Under the pieces are notes generated by a model. The model was given only the letters and a program-made list of their open reading frames with translations. It searched no databases and had not been told where the DNA came from. From Bacteroidales bacterium (GTDB taxonomy: Bacteria; Bacteroidota; Bacteroidia; Bacteroidales; UBA12077), in contig JAGXLL010000004.1 of the NCBI GenBank assembly GCA_018334675.1, forward strand, positions 1 to 35,521: a stretch of 35,521 bases of DNA, in the 5' to 3' direction. Each line of letters opens with the position of its first letter. The stretch's first letter is position 1. Of the stretch, positions 29,301-35,521 are shown piece by piece. Made by a program: the position numbers and the translations under genes.

Positions 29301-29635
29301 AGCTGGAGGCCGGTCCCGTGATTGGACAACCCACCATGGGCATTTTGGTAGGCCCGGCCACCGGTCACAGGCTGATCGACGGCGGGGGTATCACCGTACC
29401 CGGTGCCAGGTTGTACGACAACGACGGCCACTGGTTCTGGGAAGGAGAAGGCGTGACACCGGATATCCCCGTGTGGGACGATCCCAACAAGCTGGTCGAA
29501 GGCCGCGACCCGCAGCTGGAAAGAGCCGTCGAGGAGGTGATGAACAGGCTGGAGCAAAACCCGCCCCAAATCACACCGCCACCTCCCATGCAGGACCGCA
29601 CGGCAAAAGGGTTGCGAGAAAAGCAAGATGAGTAG
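26321..29635 (+). CDS. Tricorn-like exported protease (propeller, PDZ and S41 serine protease domains)
   Basis: An 1104-residue homologue of the archaeal Tricorn protease, which degrades short peptides. A signal peptide (about 1-20, ending ANSQ) sends it to the periplasm, unlike the cytosolic archaeal enzyme. Two propellers (about 25-310 and 310-700) carry TolB/WD-like strands such as SPDGSEIAYTAS, SPDGKQVAYWSD and SPDSKKLAFIDE. An acidic and lysine-rich linker of about 40 residues (about 540-585) interrupts the second. Then come a tricorn C1 region with the histidine in LSAGHTYTFGGD, a PDZ domain (about 780-870) and the S41 core. The nucleophile is S983 in NGWAGSGGDGLPWAF, with a glutamate of the EGEGVTPD segment expected to complete the site. 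It is divergent from the S9 peptidase, a likely partner. Confidence 0.93.
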   Translation: MKMIHIFFALLLAAFSANSQINAKLMRYMDVSDRYISFVYGGDIWIVEKEGGQAVQLTDSPGEESYPRFSPDGSEIAYTASYNGNQDLFVVPTQGGMAQRVTYASYGDRMVDWHPDGERILFASRREAGIPRVSHFFYINRAGGMPEKLPVPYGELASFSPDGNKMAYVTKITENFPFKRYRGGLASDVILFDLQTNQAERITDHPASDGKPAWLNNTIYYISDKGEHMRRNIWAYDLNGGQSRQITHFKDFDITYLSAGPEDLVFEMGGKLFTMPAGSSEYKEVPVHVTTDRSTEMPRHEDVKDQITNVTGSPEGKRVVFEARGELFNTPVKEGFTMNLTRSSGAFDQLPAWSPDGKQVAYWSDASGEYQIYLKDLQSNREARKLTSRKEGFGYRLFWSPDSKKLAFIDEKNHINIVDAETGEIAAADHSSWNIGHGGRYYFTIDWSPDSKWITYSLGQDNANEAIFMYNLEDREVHQVTSGYYSDFNPVFSRDGKHLFFLTDRKFQPVYSGLDDGTWIYPNNTHLAALPLLKEGPDPLKPENDEIGKEDEQDKENVDKKENDNDKDQKDEADDRKDKSQITLEVDWDGLSSRVIILPVDAGNLRNVMAFDKNIVYIRGPVAGDTDEQPALMLYDMKERKEEKVMDNIRQAAPTADGKALVVQSSGKYGIIKPATGQKIEDPIPTGDLSMQRVPKEEWRQIFHDTWRRHRDFFYDKEMHQVPWDSLRQRYGELLDDARTRWDVSNLQSNLAAELSAGHTYTFGGDQEEAKRISTGYPGIDWDQDEKGFRIKKIITPAAWDTDVRSPFDRPGLEVEEGDYIHAVNGMALDPEKEPYAAFDGMEGKTVSLTISQTGDPEDARDHVVKLLSQREEQELRYLAWIEKNRQTVDSLSDGKLGYIYMSNTSSQGQRELVRMFYGQLDKEGFVIDERWNGGGQLADRFLELLKRPVVYNLYWRHGRHHSHPIKTNTGPMAMLVNGWAGSGGDGLPWAFQELEAGPVIGQPTMGILVGPATGHRLIDGGGITVPGARLYDNDGHWFWEGEGVTPDIPVWDDPNKLVEGRDPQLERAVEEVMNRLEQNPPQITPPPPMQDRTAKGLREKQDE

Positions 29636-29682
29636 CACCAAGTTCAACCTATCTTTCATCACATTTATTTATAATCCTGTTT

Positions 29683-29716
29683 CGCCTCATCCCTCCCTTT
29701 GCAGCGGGATGGGGCG
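29683..29716 (+). terminator. Hairpin after the Tricorn-like gene
   Basis: CGCCTCATCCC (29683-29693) pairs with GGGATGGGGCG (29706-29716) with one G-T pair, around a 12-base loop, 48 bases after the stop. There is no strong T-run, so it is either a weak terminator or an mRNA 3' stem. Confidence 0.5.
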
Positions 29717-29742
29717 ATCTTCATAATAATGATCCCTAGAAT

Positions 29743-29750
29743 TAATTTTG
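29743..29750 (+). promoter_or_regulatory. Possible -7 box for the fasciclin gene
   Basis: TAATTTTG fits TAnnTTTG exactly, 79 bases before the fasciclin ATG and just after the preceding hairpin. No clear TTG lies about 20 bases upstream, so only half of the promoter pattern is present. Confidence 0.4.
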
Positions 29751-29829
29751 TTTAAATATTTACATAATTTATTAAACAAACCGTTCCATGGGTTGTTTTA
29801 AAGGTCAATAAAAACTAAAATACAACGCC

Positions 29830-30342
29830 ATGAAAACACTCAAATCAATTATCCTAATTGCCGTGATCGGATTGTTTGCCTTCTCAAACAATGCCTATGC
29901 ACAATGCGAAAGCTACTCCAGCAAAACGCAGAATATAGTTGACCTGGCCGGATCATCCGATGATCTGAGCACGCTGGTGGCAGCAGTAAAAGCTGGTGAC
30001 CTGGTGAAAACCCTCCAGGGCGATGGCCCCTTCACCGTCTTCGCCCCCACCAACGCAGCCTTTGAGGCCCTGCCGAAGGGCACCCTGGAATCCCTGTTGA
30101 AACCGGAAAACAAAGACAAACTGGTTCAAATCCTGACCTATCATGTAGTTGCGGGCAAGGTAAAATCTACCGATCTGCAAGATGGTATGATGGCCGAAAC
30201 GGTTCAGGGAAAAAAGATCAAGATCAAGATCTCCGGCAGCAAAGTCAACATCAACGAAGCCAGTGTAGCCACCGCCGATCTGATGGCTTCCAATGGCGTG
30301 GTGCATGTCATCGATAAAGTCATCCTGCCCCCTGAAAAATGA
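29830..30342 (+). CDS. Secreted fasciclin (FAS1)-domain protein
   Basis: A 170-residue protein with a signal peptide (about 1-25, ending NAYAQ) and one FAS1 domain filling the rest. The H1 block is FTVFAPTNAAFEALP (68-82), the YH pair is in LTYHVVAGKV (102-111), and the H2 block is SNGVVHVIDKVILPP (154-168). Single-FAS1 proteins are generally adhesive or matrix proteins, and bacterial ones are often found in biofilms or symbiosis; the ligand is unknown. It is a single-gene unit bounded by a possible promoter at 29743 and the strong terminator at 30364. Confidence 0.95.
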   Translation: MKTLKSIILIAVIGLFAFSNNAYAQCESYSSKTQNIVDLAGSSDDLSTLVAAVKAGDLVKTLQGDGPFTVFAPTNAAFEALPKGTLESLLKPENKDKLVQILTYHVVAGKVKSTDLQDGMMAETVQGKKIKIKISGSKVNINEASVATADLMASNGVVHVIDKVILPPEK

Positions 30343-30363
30343 TCCACAGCATCTAAGCAATCA

Positions 30364-30403
30364 AAAAAGAGGAGATCAACAAGACGTGATCTCCTCTTTT
30401 TTT
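30364..30403 (+). terminator. Strong rho-independent terminator after the fasciclin gene
   Basis: AAAAGAGGAGATCA pairs perfectly with TGATCTCCTCTTTT around a short AACAAGACG-type loop and is followed by further T's. The A-run before and T-run after make it suitable in both directions. Confidence 0.9.
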
Positions 30404-30860
30404 AAATGGCAGCCATGTCCGATTCCTTTGATATCAGAAAAGAAGTACACCTTTAGTCAGGAAACCAGCAGCATCTAAATGAACCATACATAGCCGGAGC
30501 GACCCTGTCCATCGTTCAGGATGGCAGATTCTTCTGCACAAAAGGCCATCAAAAACCTTCCGTGAAATTTTCCTAAAAGTATAAATTTTGTGGTTATTTT
30601 ACCAATGTTGAAACTGATTCCATCACATTTAAAATCAATTTTAAAGTTCATTAAATCTCGTCAAAAAACAGTAAAATTGCAGTTCGGTTACCAGCCTGTT
30701 TGGCAAAGATATCACAGCAGATGAACGCATGAATATTTAGCCGAATCAGGTGATTGTATCCAGTTTTTGACAGTGGAAAAAAATAAGGGGGGGGGGTATA
30801 AGATTAGAAAACAAAACTCCAATGAAATCGTTAAATTTGTTTAAGGAAAGGGAGTTAACC
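30404..30860. other. Gene-poor stretch with a ten-G run
   Basis: No supported gene is seen in about 450 bases; all frames are broken by stops at short intervals. The notable element is an uninterrupted run of ten G's at 30787-30796, 64 bases before the antitoxin-fragment start. AT-rich segments occur at 30570-30660. Confidence 0.5.
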
Positions 30861-30959
30861 ATGAACAAAATTAAGGACACACTGAAATTAAGCGTTGAAG
30901 AAAGAATTCAACTTGTCCAGAGTATTTGGGACAGTGTTGCTGCTGAAGCTGAAGCCTGA
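30861..30959 (+). pseudogene. Truncated addiction-module antitoxin (Unstab_antitox-like N-terminus, 32 aa)
   Basis: ATG 30861, preceded by the purine-rich AAAGGGAG, opens 32 codons that look like the N-terminal half of small addiction-module antitoxins: LKLSVEERIQLVQSIWDSVA is the family's conserved first segment. Full-length members are roughly 70-80 residues and continue with a Leu/Glu-rich helix, whereas here a TGA follows AEAEA. The codons after the stop do not resume the family pattern in frame. No ParE/RelE-type toxin gene follows; the next features are tRNAs on the other strand. It is probably a remnant left by a deletion or by recombination near the tRNA locus. Expression as a free 32-residue peptide is possible but not shown. 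Confidence 0.6.
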
Positions 30960-31019
30960 ATATTTTGTCCCCATAAAATTGCGTTGGACCGATAGTGTGG
31001 GTGTTGGCCTGAAGTTAGG

Positions 31020-31105
31020 TACCCAGGGCGGGACTTGAACCCGCACAGCCATTGCTGGCCATTGGATTTTAAGTCCAACGCGTCTACCAGTTCCGCCACC
31101 TGGGC
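31020..31105 (-). tRNA. tRNA-Leu (anticodon UAA)
   Basis: The 86-nt minus-strand gene folds as a cloverleaf. The acceptor stem GCCCAGG pairs with CCTGGGT, the D-arm reads GGCGGAACTGGTAGACGC, and the anticodon stem TTGGA/TCCAA holds the loop CTTAAAA, giving anticodon UAA. There is a long variable arm, as in class II tRNAs, and the T-arm has GGGTTCAAGTCCC. The CCA end is not encoded (CCT follows the discriminator A). It lies 11 bases downstream of tRNA-Gly and is probably co-transcribed. Confidence 0.97.
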
Positions 31106-31116
31106 ACAAAAAAAAG

Positions 31117-31189
31117 AGCGAGAAACGGGACTCGAACCCGCGACCCCAACCTTGGCAAGGTTGTGCTCTACCAACTGAGCTATTCTCGC
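31117..31189 (-). tRNA. tRNA-Gly (anticodon GCC)
   Basis: A 73-nt cloverleaf: acceptor GCGAGAA/TTCTCGC, D-arm AGCTCAGTTGGTAGAGC, anticodon stem CAACC/GGTTG with loop TTGCCAA, giving GCC, and T-arm CGGGTTCGAGTCCCG. No CCA is encoded. It is the first gene of the two-tRNA unit read leftward. Confidence 0.97.
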
Positions 31190-31272
31190 TTATTGTTTTG
31201 TTTTCAATTTCTGTAAGAACGTCTTCCTGCTTGCTCAACGATGAGGTCCATATCCATCGTATTTTGCGCATG

Positions 31273-31280
31273 CAAATATA
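31273..31280 (-). promoter_or_regulatory. -7 box of the tRNA-Gly/tRNA-Leu promoter
   Basis: On the minus strand TATATTTG fits the Bacteroidota -7 box exactly, with TTTTTG ending 18 bases upstream as the -33 element. It lies 84 bases before the tRNA-Gly 5' end, leaving a leader to be processed off. Confidence 0.6.
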
Positions 31281-31330
31281 TCGATTTTTTTAATTCTGCA
31301 AAAACAAAAAACATTTTTTTTGCACCCGCC

Positions 31331-33250
31331 TCATTTCCCATGCAACAGGTCATCGAGATGATCTATACGCTGTCCGTTGTGGTTATATACATCCAGCTGC
31401 ATCCGCCCATCGATGAACCGGATCAGGGTATAATTGAACTGGGAACTATAGAGAGCCACATCATCCGACCAGGGGGCCTGTTCCTGGGCATAATAAGGGG
31501 CACCTCCTCCACCGCTGGTGATATGCCAGGTGGGATAGACAAACGAACGGTTGGGCGATACCTTTTCCAGCCTGCCATCACCATCGGTGTCATCGTCCAT
31601 AATCCCTACCGGGGTGTCGTTGTCGATCAGGGTACGGTGGTAGCCATGCTCGTCGGAGGTCAGCACAGCCGCTACTTTCTTCGAACGGCTGACGGCACGC
31701 CACAGCTTATTACGCACCTCTATGATGCCGTCCTCTTCTGGTATCAGCCGGCCTCCATGATCGGTATAGGCACGGATGTTGTTGTTGCCCCCGTACCACA
31801 TGGCATCGCCCACATGTCCGCCGTTGGGAAACACCGGCTCCTGGGCAAACATGAGTATAGCTTTGACCGAGGGATCCTGATCGCCCTGTTGGATCTGCCT
31901 GATGATCCACCTGAGCTGATCGGGCATGATGTAACCTTCCGGAGAACCGCCATACTGATTGACCAGGTGGTTGCTGGTGAACCAGTAATTGTTGTTGAAG
32001 GCGATAATCTTGACCGGTCCGTACTGGAATGCATATACTTCCTCCTTATAGGAGGGCCGGCGGATATCCTCGGGAGAGGGTCCGTTTTTGGGCAAGACAA
32101 ATTCCTCGGCGAAGATGGCCTCGGCACTTTGATGGTAGGGGAACTTGTCCATCATCACAAACTTATCTTCCCCTCCATAGGCGTTCAAAAGGGATTCATG
32201 GTTGCCCTGAGCCGGGTAGAGCGCACGCGAATGGGCAAAGCCTTCCATGGCCTGCTTCCAGGCTTTCAGCTGGGTTCGGAAATCACCCACATCGGTAGTG
32301 TACCCGTTCACCAGGTCGCCTCCAAACAAAAAGATCTCCGCGCCTCGCCGGTAGGCATCGTCGGCCAGGCGGCGAAGGATATAACGGTTCACACCCATAA
32401 AAGTGTGCTCACCCCCTCCTACTCCTTCCCGGCTGTCTCCGGTATAGGCTATGGTGACGTTGCCCTGTCCTCTCCGGGGGGCTGTCTTAAACGAATAGAC
32501 AGAAGATCGGGTCTCTCCGCTTTGCACATAATACTTGTAACGCGTATCGTGGCGCAAACCGGTGATCTCGATCTGGTGGTCCCGGAGATCATCGGCGCGA
32601 TGGGCGTATTCATCCACCCCTTTTACCACCACCTTGCCGCCGGATGGCTGCATTGTCTCCCAGGAGATGGTGACACCAGTCCCGCTGGGATCACCGTCGT
32701 CGCTGCGCAGCAGATTGACAAAGGGCCCTTCGGAGATCGTAGTGACCAGCCGGAATCGCCCATCTTCCCTTTTGAAGTAAACCAGGATATCACGAAAACC
32801 GTGATGGTGCACATCATCCCGGTTCTTTTCCCACAGGTCGATCCGCACCGCCACGGCAGCCTGCGTCACAGAGCTATCCACCCATTCATTGGCGTCGTAC
32901 TTGTCTTCAAAGAACCGGGCAATGGGTATCAACCCCCTGCCCTCCTTCAAAGATGAGTGCAGGCGATAACGCCGGTCGTGCAGATCCGATTCATGCTCCT
33001 CGTAAGGATACGGCCCGCTGTAAATTTTACCCTGCAAGGCGGGATTACCGAAATCCAGGAACAGCCCCTTTTCATTGCCTTCTTTTTGCAGGGCCTCGTA
33101 AACCTGATCCAGGGTGATCTCGTTGGTCATACCGACCGACCGCCGGGGCAGATCGGGCTTCTTTACCGGCAAATCCTGTCCGTATGACGATGAAAATTGA
33201 AAGAGAAAAAAGAACAGTATGATCGACGCAAACCTGATAGACTCCCTCAT
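31331..33250 (-). CDS. Exported purple-acid-phosphatase-like metallophosphoesterase
   Basis: A 639-residue exported protein. ATG 33250 is chosen since it starts a standard signal peptide (hydrophobic core about 7-20, ending SSYGQ); the frame opens 8 codons earlier. Residues about 40-175 are a family-specific N-terminal region. A fibronectin-III-like domain (about 176-258, ending YSFKTAP) of the kind found in purple acid phosphatases comes next. The metallophosphoesterase core shows D272 in YTGDSREG, D312 in FGGDLVNG, and N350 and H351 in AQGNHESLL, with SDEHGYHR as the late histidine motif. The usual middle histidine block is replaced by LMFAQEPVFPNGGHVGD. It probably frees phosphate from organic esters in the periplasm; the substrate is unknown. 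Confidence 0.85.
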   Translation of the reverse strand: MRESIRFASIILFFFLFQFSSSYGQDLPVKKPDLPRRSVGMTNEITLDQVYEALQKEGNEKGLFLDFGNPALQGKIYSGPYPYEEHESDLHDRRYRLHSSLKEGRGLIPIARFFEDKYDANEWVDSSVTQAAVAVRIDLWEKNRDDVHHHGFRDILVYFKREDGRFRLVTTISEGPFVNLLRSDDGDPSGTGVTISWETMQPSGGKVVVKGVDEYAHRADDLRDHQIEITGLRHDTRYKYYVQSGETRSSVYSFKTAPRRGQGNVTIAYTGDSREGVGGGEHTFMGVNRYILRRLADDAYRRGAEIFLFGGDLVNGYTTDVGDFRTQLKAWKQAMEGFAHSRALYPAQGNHESLLNAYGGEDKFVMMDKFPYHQSAEAIFAEEFVLPKNGPSPEDIRRPSYKEEVYAFQYGPVKIIAFNNNYWFTSNHLVNQYGGSPEGYIMPDQLRWIIRQIQQGDQDPSVKAILMFAQEPVFPNGGHVGDAMWYGGNNNIRAYTDHGGRLIPEEDGIIEVRNKLWRAVSRSKKVAAVLTSDEHGYHRTLIDNDTPVGIMDDDTDGDGRLEKVSPNRSFVYPTWHITSGGGGAPYYAQEQAPWSDDVALYSSQFNYTLIRFIDGRMQLDVYNHNGQRIDHLDDLLHGK

Positions 33251-33319
33251 AATACAAAACTTTTCAATTAACAAATAAAAATGGCAAATGAATTCTTATA
33301 ATCAACAATCAAAATATAA

Positions 33320-33413
33320 AATGGTTAAATGGTCTAATTGTTCCATATGTTCTATTGTTCTATTGTTCTATTGTTGGAAGAGCCTATAAATCAATAATAA
33401 CCATTTAACCATT
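33320..33413. repeat. AT-rich repeat block with 14-bp inverted arms and a TTCTATTG triplet
   Basis: AATGGTTAAATGGT (33320-33333) pairs perfectly with ACCATTTAACCATT (33400-33413). Between them TTCTATTG occurs three times without a gap (33350-33373). Related short units (CAACAATT, AACAATTGG) continue to about 33453. No open frame runs through it. Confidence 0.75.
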
Positions 33414-33460
33414 CAACCATCCAACAATTTAACAATTGGACAATTCAACAATTCTCCTCT

Positions 33461-33503
33461 TCCTAAGCCTAAGCTTCAGCCTTAGCCTCTTCCTTAGCCT
33501 CAT
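33461..33503. repeat. CTTAGCCT/CCTAAG simple repeat next to the kinase stop
   Basis: The stretch is made of CCTAAGCC, AAGCTTCAG, CCTTAGCC and CCTTAGCC units and reaches the base before the kinase stop codon (TAA, 33504-33506 on the minus strand). It can form several alternative short hairpins and may serve as the kinase transcript end. Confidence 0.55.
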
Positions 33504-35521
33504 TTACGCATTATCCTCATAAAGAGGCAACTCCACATAGAACGTCGTTCCTACACCGGATTCAGTCTCGTAGGTGATCTTTCCGCCCAGGTCTTCGATG
33601 ATCTTACGGGTGATGGCCAGGCCCATGCCCATGCCGCCGGATTTGGTGGTGAAATTGGGTCTGAACAGCTTGCCGTCGAGGTGCTCGGGAATCCCTGACC
33701 CATTGTCCGAGATGGTCACCACAGCCTTGTCGTCTTTCCGGTAAAAGCCCAGGATAACTTCACCCTGGCGCTGGGAGGGAATGGACTGAACGGCGTTTTT
33801 GACCAGGTTGCTCAGCGCCCGGGATATCTGGTCGGGATCGGCATACACCAGGATATCCTCCTGCTGATCATTTTCGCGGGTGATCCGCACATTTTCCGTA
33901 TGCTCGAAAAGCCCGACCGTCTGCTCGATGGCCTTCTGCAGGCTGAGCTTCACATTCCGGGCCCGGGGCATCTTGGCAAAGTTGGAGAACTCCGAGGCGA
34001 TCTGCGAGAGGGTATTGATCTGATTGATCATTGAATCGGCAAACTGCTGCATCCGCTGGTCAAAATTCTCCACCCTGTCGTCCCAGGCCCGTTTCAGGTA
34101 CTGTACCTTCAGCTTCATGGGCGTCAGGGGGTTCTTGATCTCATGAGCGATCTGCTTGGCCATCTCCCGCCAGGCCGTCTCACGTTCCGACTGAGCCAGC
34201 TTTTCAGCGTTTGCCTCCAGCTCTTCGATCATACGGTTGTATTCGCTCACCAGTTCTCCGATCTCATCATGGCTCTTATAATCGATCTTCTCGTTGGTCT
34301 TGTCCAGTCCCAGGTGGCCGATCTTCTGACGGATCAGCCGCAAGGGCTCAGTGATGGTGTTCGACACCAGCACCGCCACCACCGTTCCCAGTATGATCAG
34401 AAAAACATAGATGTTGATCATCACCATCACGATGGTATAGATCTCCTTCTGCAAAGCCTTCTGCCTGGTGAAATAGGGGATGTTCAGATAGGCCAGCTTC
34501 TCCTTGTTATCGTTGTAAAAGGGCACATAGGCTGAGTGATAGCTCATATTCCCGATCGTCTCATCGTGGATATATTGAGGCTGCTGCTCAATGGCCAGCT
34601 GATAATAGGCCTCGGGATCCATGCGGGTGCTGACCAGATCCTTCTCAAACACCTGTGAACGTGATGAAGCCAGCAGCCGTCCGTTGAGGTCATACAGGTT
34701 CATGTCCACGTAGAAAACATTGGAAAACTTGGTAAGCAGGTGGGTGATGTAATCCTGGTAATCACCCGTAAGCACAGGTTCGCTGCCCAGCTTATCCTCC
34801 AGCTCCACGATCACCGATTCCAGCTTCTCCCGGATGTTGTCCTTATGCTGCTGGCGGAACTGATTGGAGGTATAGTACACCGTACCGAAACCCACTGCAA
34901 ACAAGGAAAGGATCAGGATCAGGATGATAGAAAGCTTGATCTTGTTCTTGAAGTTGTAATTAAAACGGGTGATGTTTTCCGGCAAACCGGATATGAAAAT
35001 GAAAAGCAGTGTGGCCAGATAGAAGAAAGCAAACAGATACGAGAACTGGGCCAGCACATCGGCAAATCCCCGAGCGGGTTTGCTGATGATGATCACCGTC
35101 TCGTCATCCTGGTAATGTACCAGGTGGCTGTAATCGTTGTGGCTCTTATATTTGTCCTGGCCCTGGGTCCTGAATGGCGGAGTGAGGGTCATGGGATAGG
35201 AATATTCACCAGAACGCCTGATCAATTGATCATATTGATATTTGGCATAGGAATACTCCTCGAGCGGCCCGGGGCCGGATAGGTCCTTATCGAGCAGCAG
35301 CTCAGGGTAACCCAGTTGGCTCTCGGTAAGCCTTGAATCCAATGAAATGTAAAGGGTGCTTTCCTGGTTTTTGTCTTCCTGGTGATAGGGAAAAACCCCG
35401 ATATAACTGATGCGTCCGCTCAGGTTATCCAGGAAATAAAACCGGCTGTTCGGCAGGGGTAAGCCTTCATCCTGGATCATCCGGTCGAAAAAACTATAGC
35501 AATGGTGCTGTTCGGTACGGT
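33504..35521 (-). CDS. NtrY-like membrane sensor histidine kinase (5' end outside the window)
   Basis: The frame stays open to the right edge, so the N-terminus is missing; 671 residues are visible, reading HHCYSFFDRMIQDEGLP across the first ATG. Counting from the ATG at 35480, membrane helices lie near 143-165, 180-205 and about 340-362. Between the last two is a periplasmic sensor region (about 206-340). A HAMP linker (NTITEPLRLIRQKIGHLG and onward) is followed by the phospho-acceptor H in AHEIKNPLTPMKLKVQYLK. The ATPase domain has NLVKNAVQSIP, SDNGSGIPEHL, PNFTTKSGGMGMGLAITRKI and GVGTTFYVELPL. The HEIKNPLTPMKL form of the H-box is typical of NtrY relatives, whose partners are NtrC-like regulators; none is in view. 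Confidence 0.93.
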   Translation of the reverse strand, partial: RTEQHHCYSFFDRMIQDEGLPLPNSRFYFLDNLSGRISYIGVFPYHQEDKNQESTLYISLDSRLTESQLGYPELLLDKDLSGPGPLEEYSYAKYQYDQLIRRSGEYSYPMTLTPPFRTQGQDKYKSHNDYSHLVHYQDDETVIIISKPARGFADVLAQFSYLFAFFYLATLLFIFISGLPENITRFNYNFKNKIKLSIILILILSLFAVGFGTVYYTSNQFRQQHKDNIREKLESVIVELEDKLGSEPVLTGDYQDYITHLLTKFSNVFYVDMNLYDLNGRLLASSRSQVFEKDLVSTRMDPEAYYQLAIEQQPQYIHDETIGNMSYHSAYVPFYNDNKEKLAYLNIPYFTRQKALQKEIYTIVMVMINIYVFLIILGTVVAVLVSNTITEPLRLIRQKIGHLGLDKTNEKIDYKSHDEIGELVSEYNRMIEELEANAEKLAQSERETAWREMAKQIAHEIKNPLTPMKLKVQYLKRAWDDRVENFDQRMQQFADSMINQINTLSQIASEFSNFAKMPRARNVKLSLQKAIEQTVGLFEHTENVRITRENDQQEDILVYADPDQISRALSNLVKNAVQSIPSQRQGEVILGFYRKDDKAVVTISDNGSGIPEHLDGKLFRPNFTTKSGGMGMGLAITRKIIEDLGGKITYETESGVGTTFYVELPLYEDNA

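Noticed and set aside
30888..31271. Two minus-strand open frames across the tRNA region
   Set aside because: They read through two well-folded tRNA genes and the antitoxin fragment; tRNA genes often give such spurious frames.
31241..32956. A 571-codon plus-strand frame opposite the purple-acid-phosphatase-like gene
   Set aside because: It is fully antisense to a gene with a signal peptide and phosphoesterase motifs, and its own translation has no recognisable domain.
33320..33503. A possible CRISPR array
   Set aside because: The repeat units are 6-14 bases, differ from one another and have no regular unique spacers; no cas gene is present.

Overview
The window looks like chromosomal DNA of a Bacteroidota bacterium, probably of the free-living Bacteroidales/Marinilabiliales kind. 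The grounds are: exact TAnnTTTG -7 boxes before blaI (15163-15170) and before a tRNA pair (minus strand, 31273-31280); a FecI-type sigma factor; duplicated FtsX permeases; a BlaI/BlaR1-TonB pair; lipoproteins with an acidic residue run after the lipid cysteine; and many exported enzymes with a VAQ- or LLAQ-type signal-peptidase site. The order-level assignment is inference; no marker gene fixes it.

Layout. 1-732: the 3' end of an unknown plus-strand gene overlaps, tail to tail, an ECF sigma factor. 989-10736: five minus-strand genes in a row, transcribed as TolC-type outer-membrane factor, membrane-fusion protein, RND pump, membrane-anchored metallophosphoesterase and FtsX-type permease, followed by a large palindrome. 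11172-13178: a 30-codon leader ORF whose stop overlaps (ATGA) the start of a calcineurin-like phosphoesterase lipoprotein, then a small coiled-coil-like ORF and a terminator. 13295-14890: a cholesterol-dependent-cytolysin-like lipoprotein. 15125-17264: blaI and blaR1-TonB behind two phased palindromic operators. 17476-18713: a second copy of the leader element in front of a GH53 galactanase. 18822-30342: a VPS10/Asp-box propeller protein, an HTATIP2-like oxidoreductase, an S9 peptidase, a divergent Tricorn-like S41 protease and a fasciclin-domain protein. 30343-31189: a gene-poor stretch with a ten-G run, an antitoxin fragment and tRNA-Leu/tRNA-Gly. 31331-35521: a purple-acid-phosphatase-like protein, a simple-repeat region and an NtrY-like sensor kinase that runs off the right edge.

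How the parts fit. The left half is an envelope export operon. The middle holds secreted or surface proteins, including a predicted surface pore-former next to a cell-wall-stress-type regulatory pair. The right half is a scavenging set: three periplasmic beta-propeller proteins, two of them peptidases suited to successive peptide cleavage, plus polysaccharide and phosphoester hydrolases.

The most interesting items are the cytolysin-like protein with a likely surface-export signal, and the 47-nt leader element present twice (42 of 47 bases identical) upstream of two unrelated secreted-enzyme genes.
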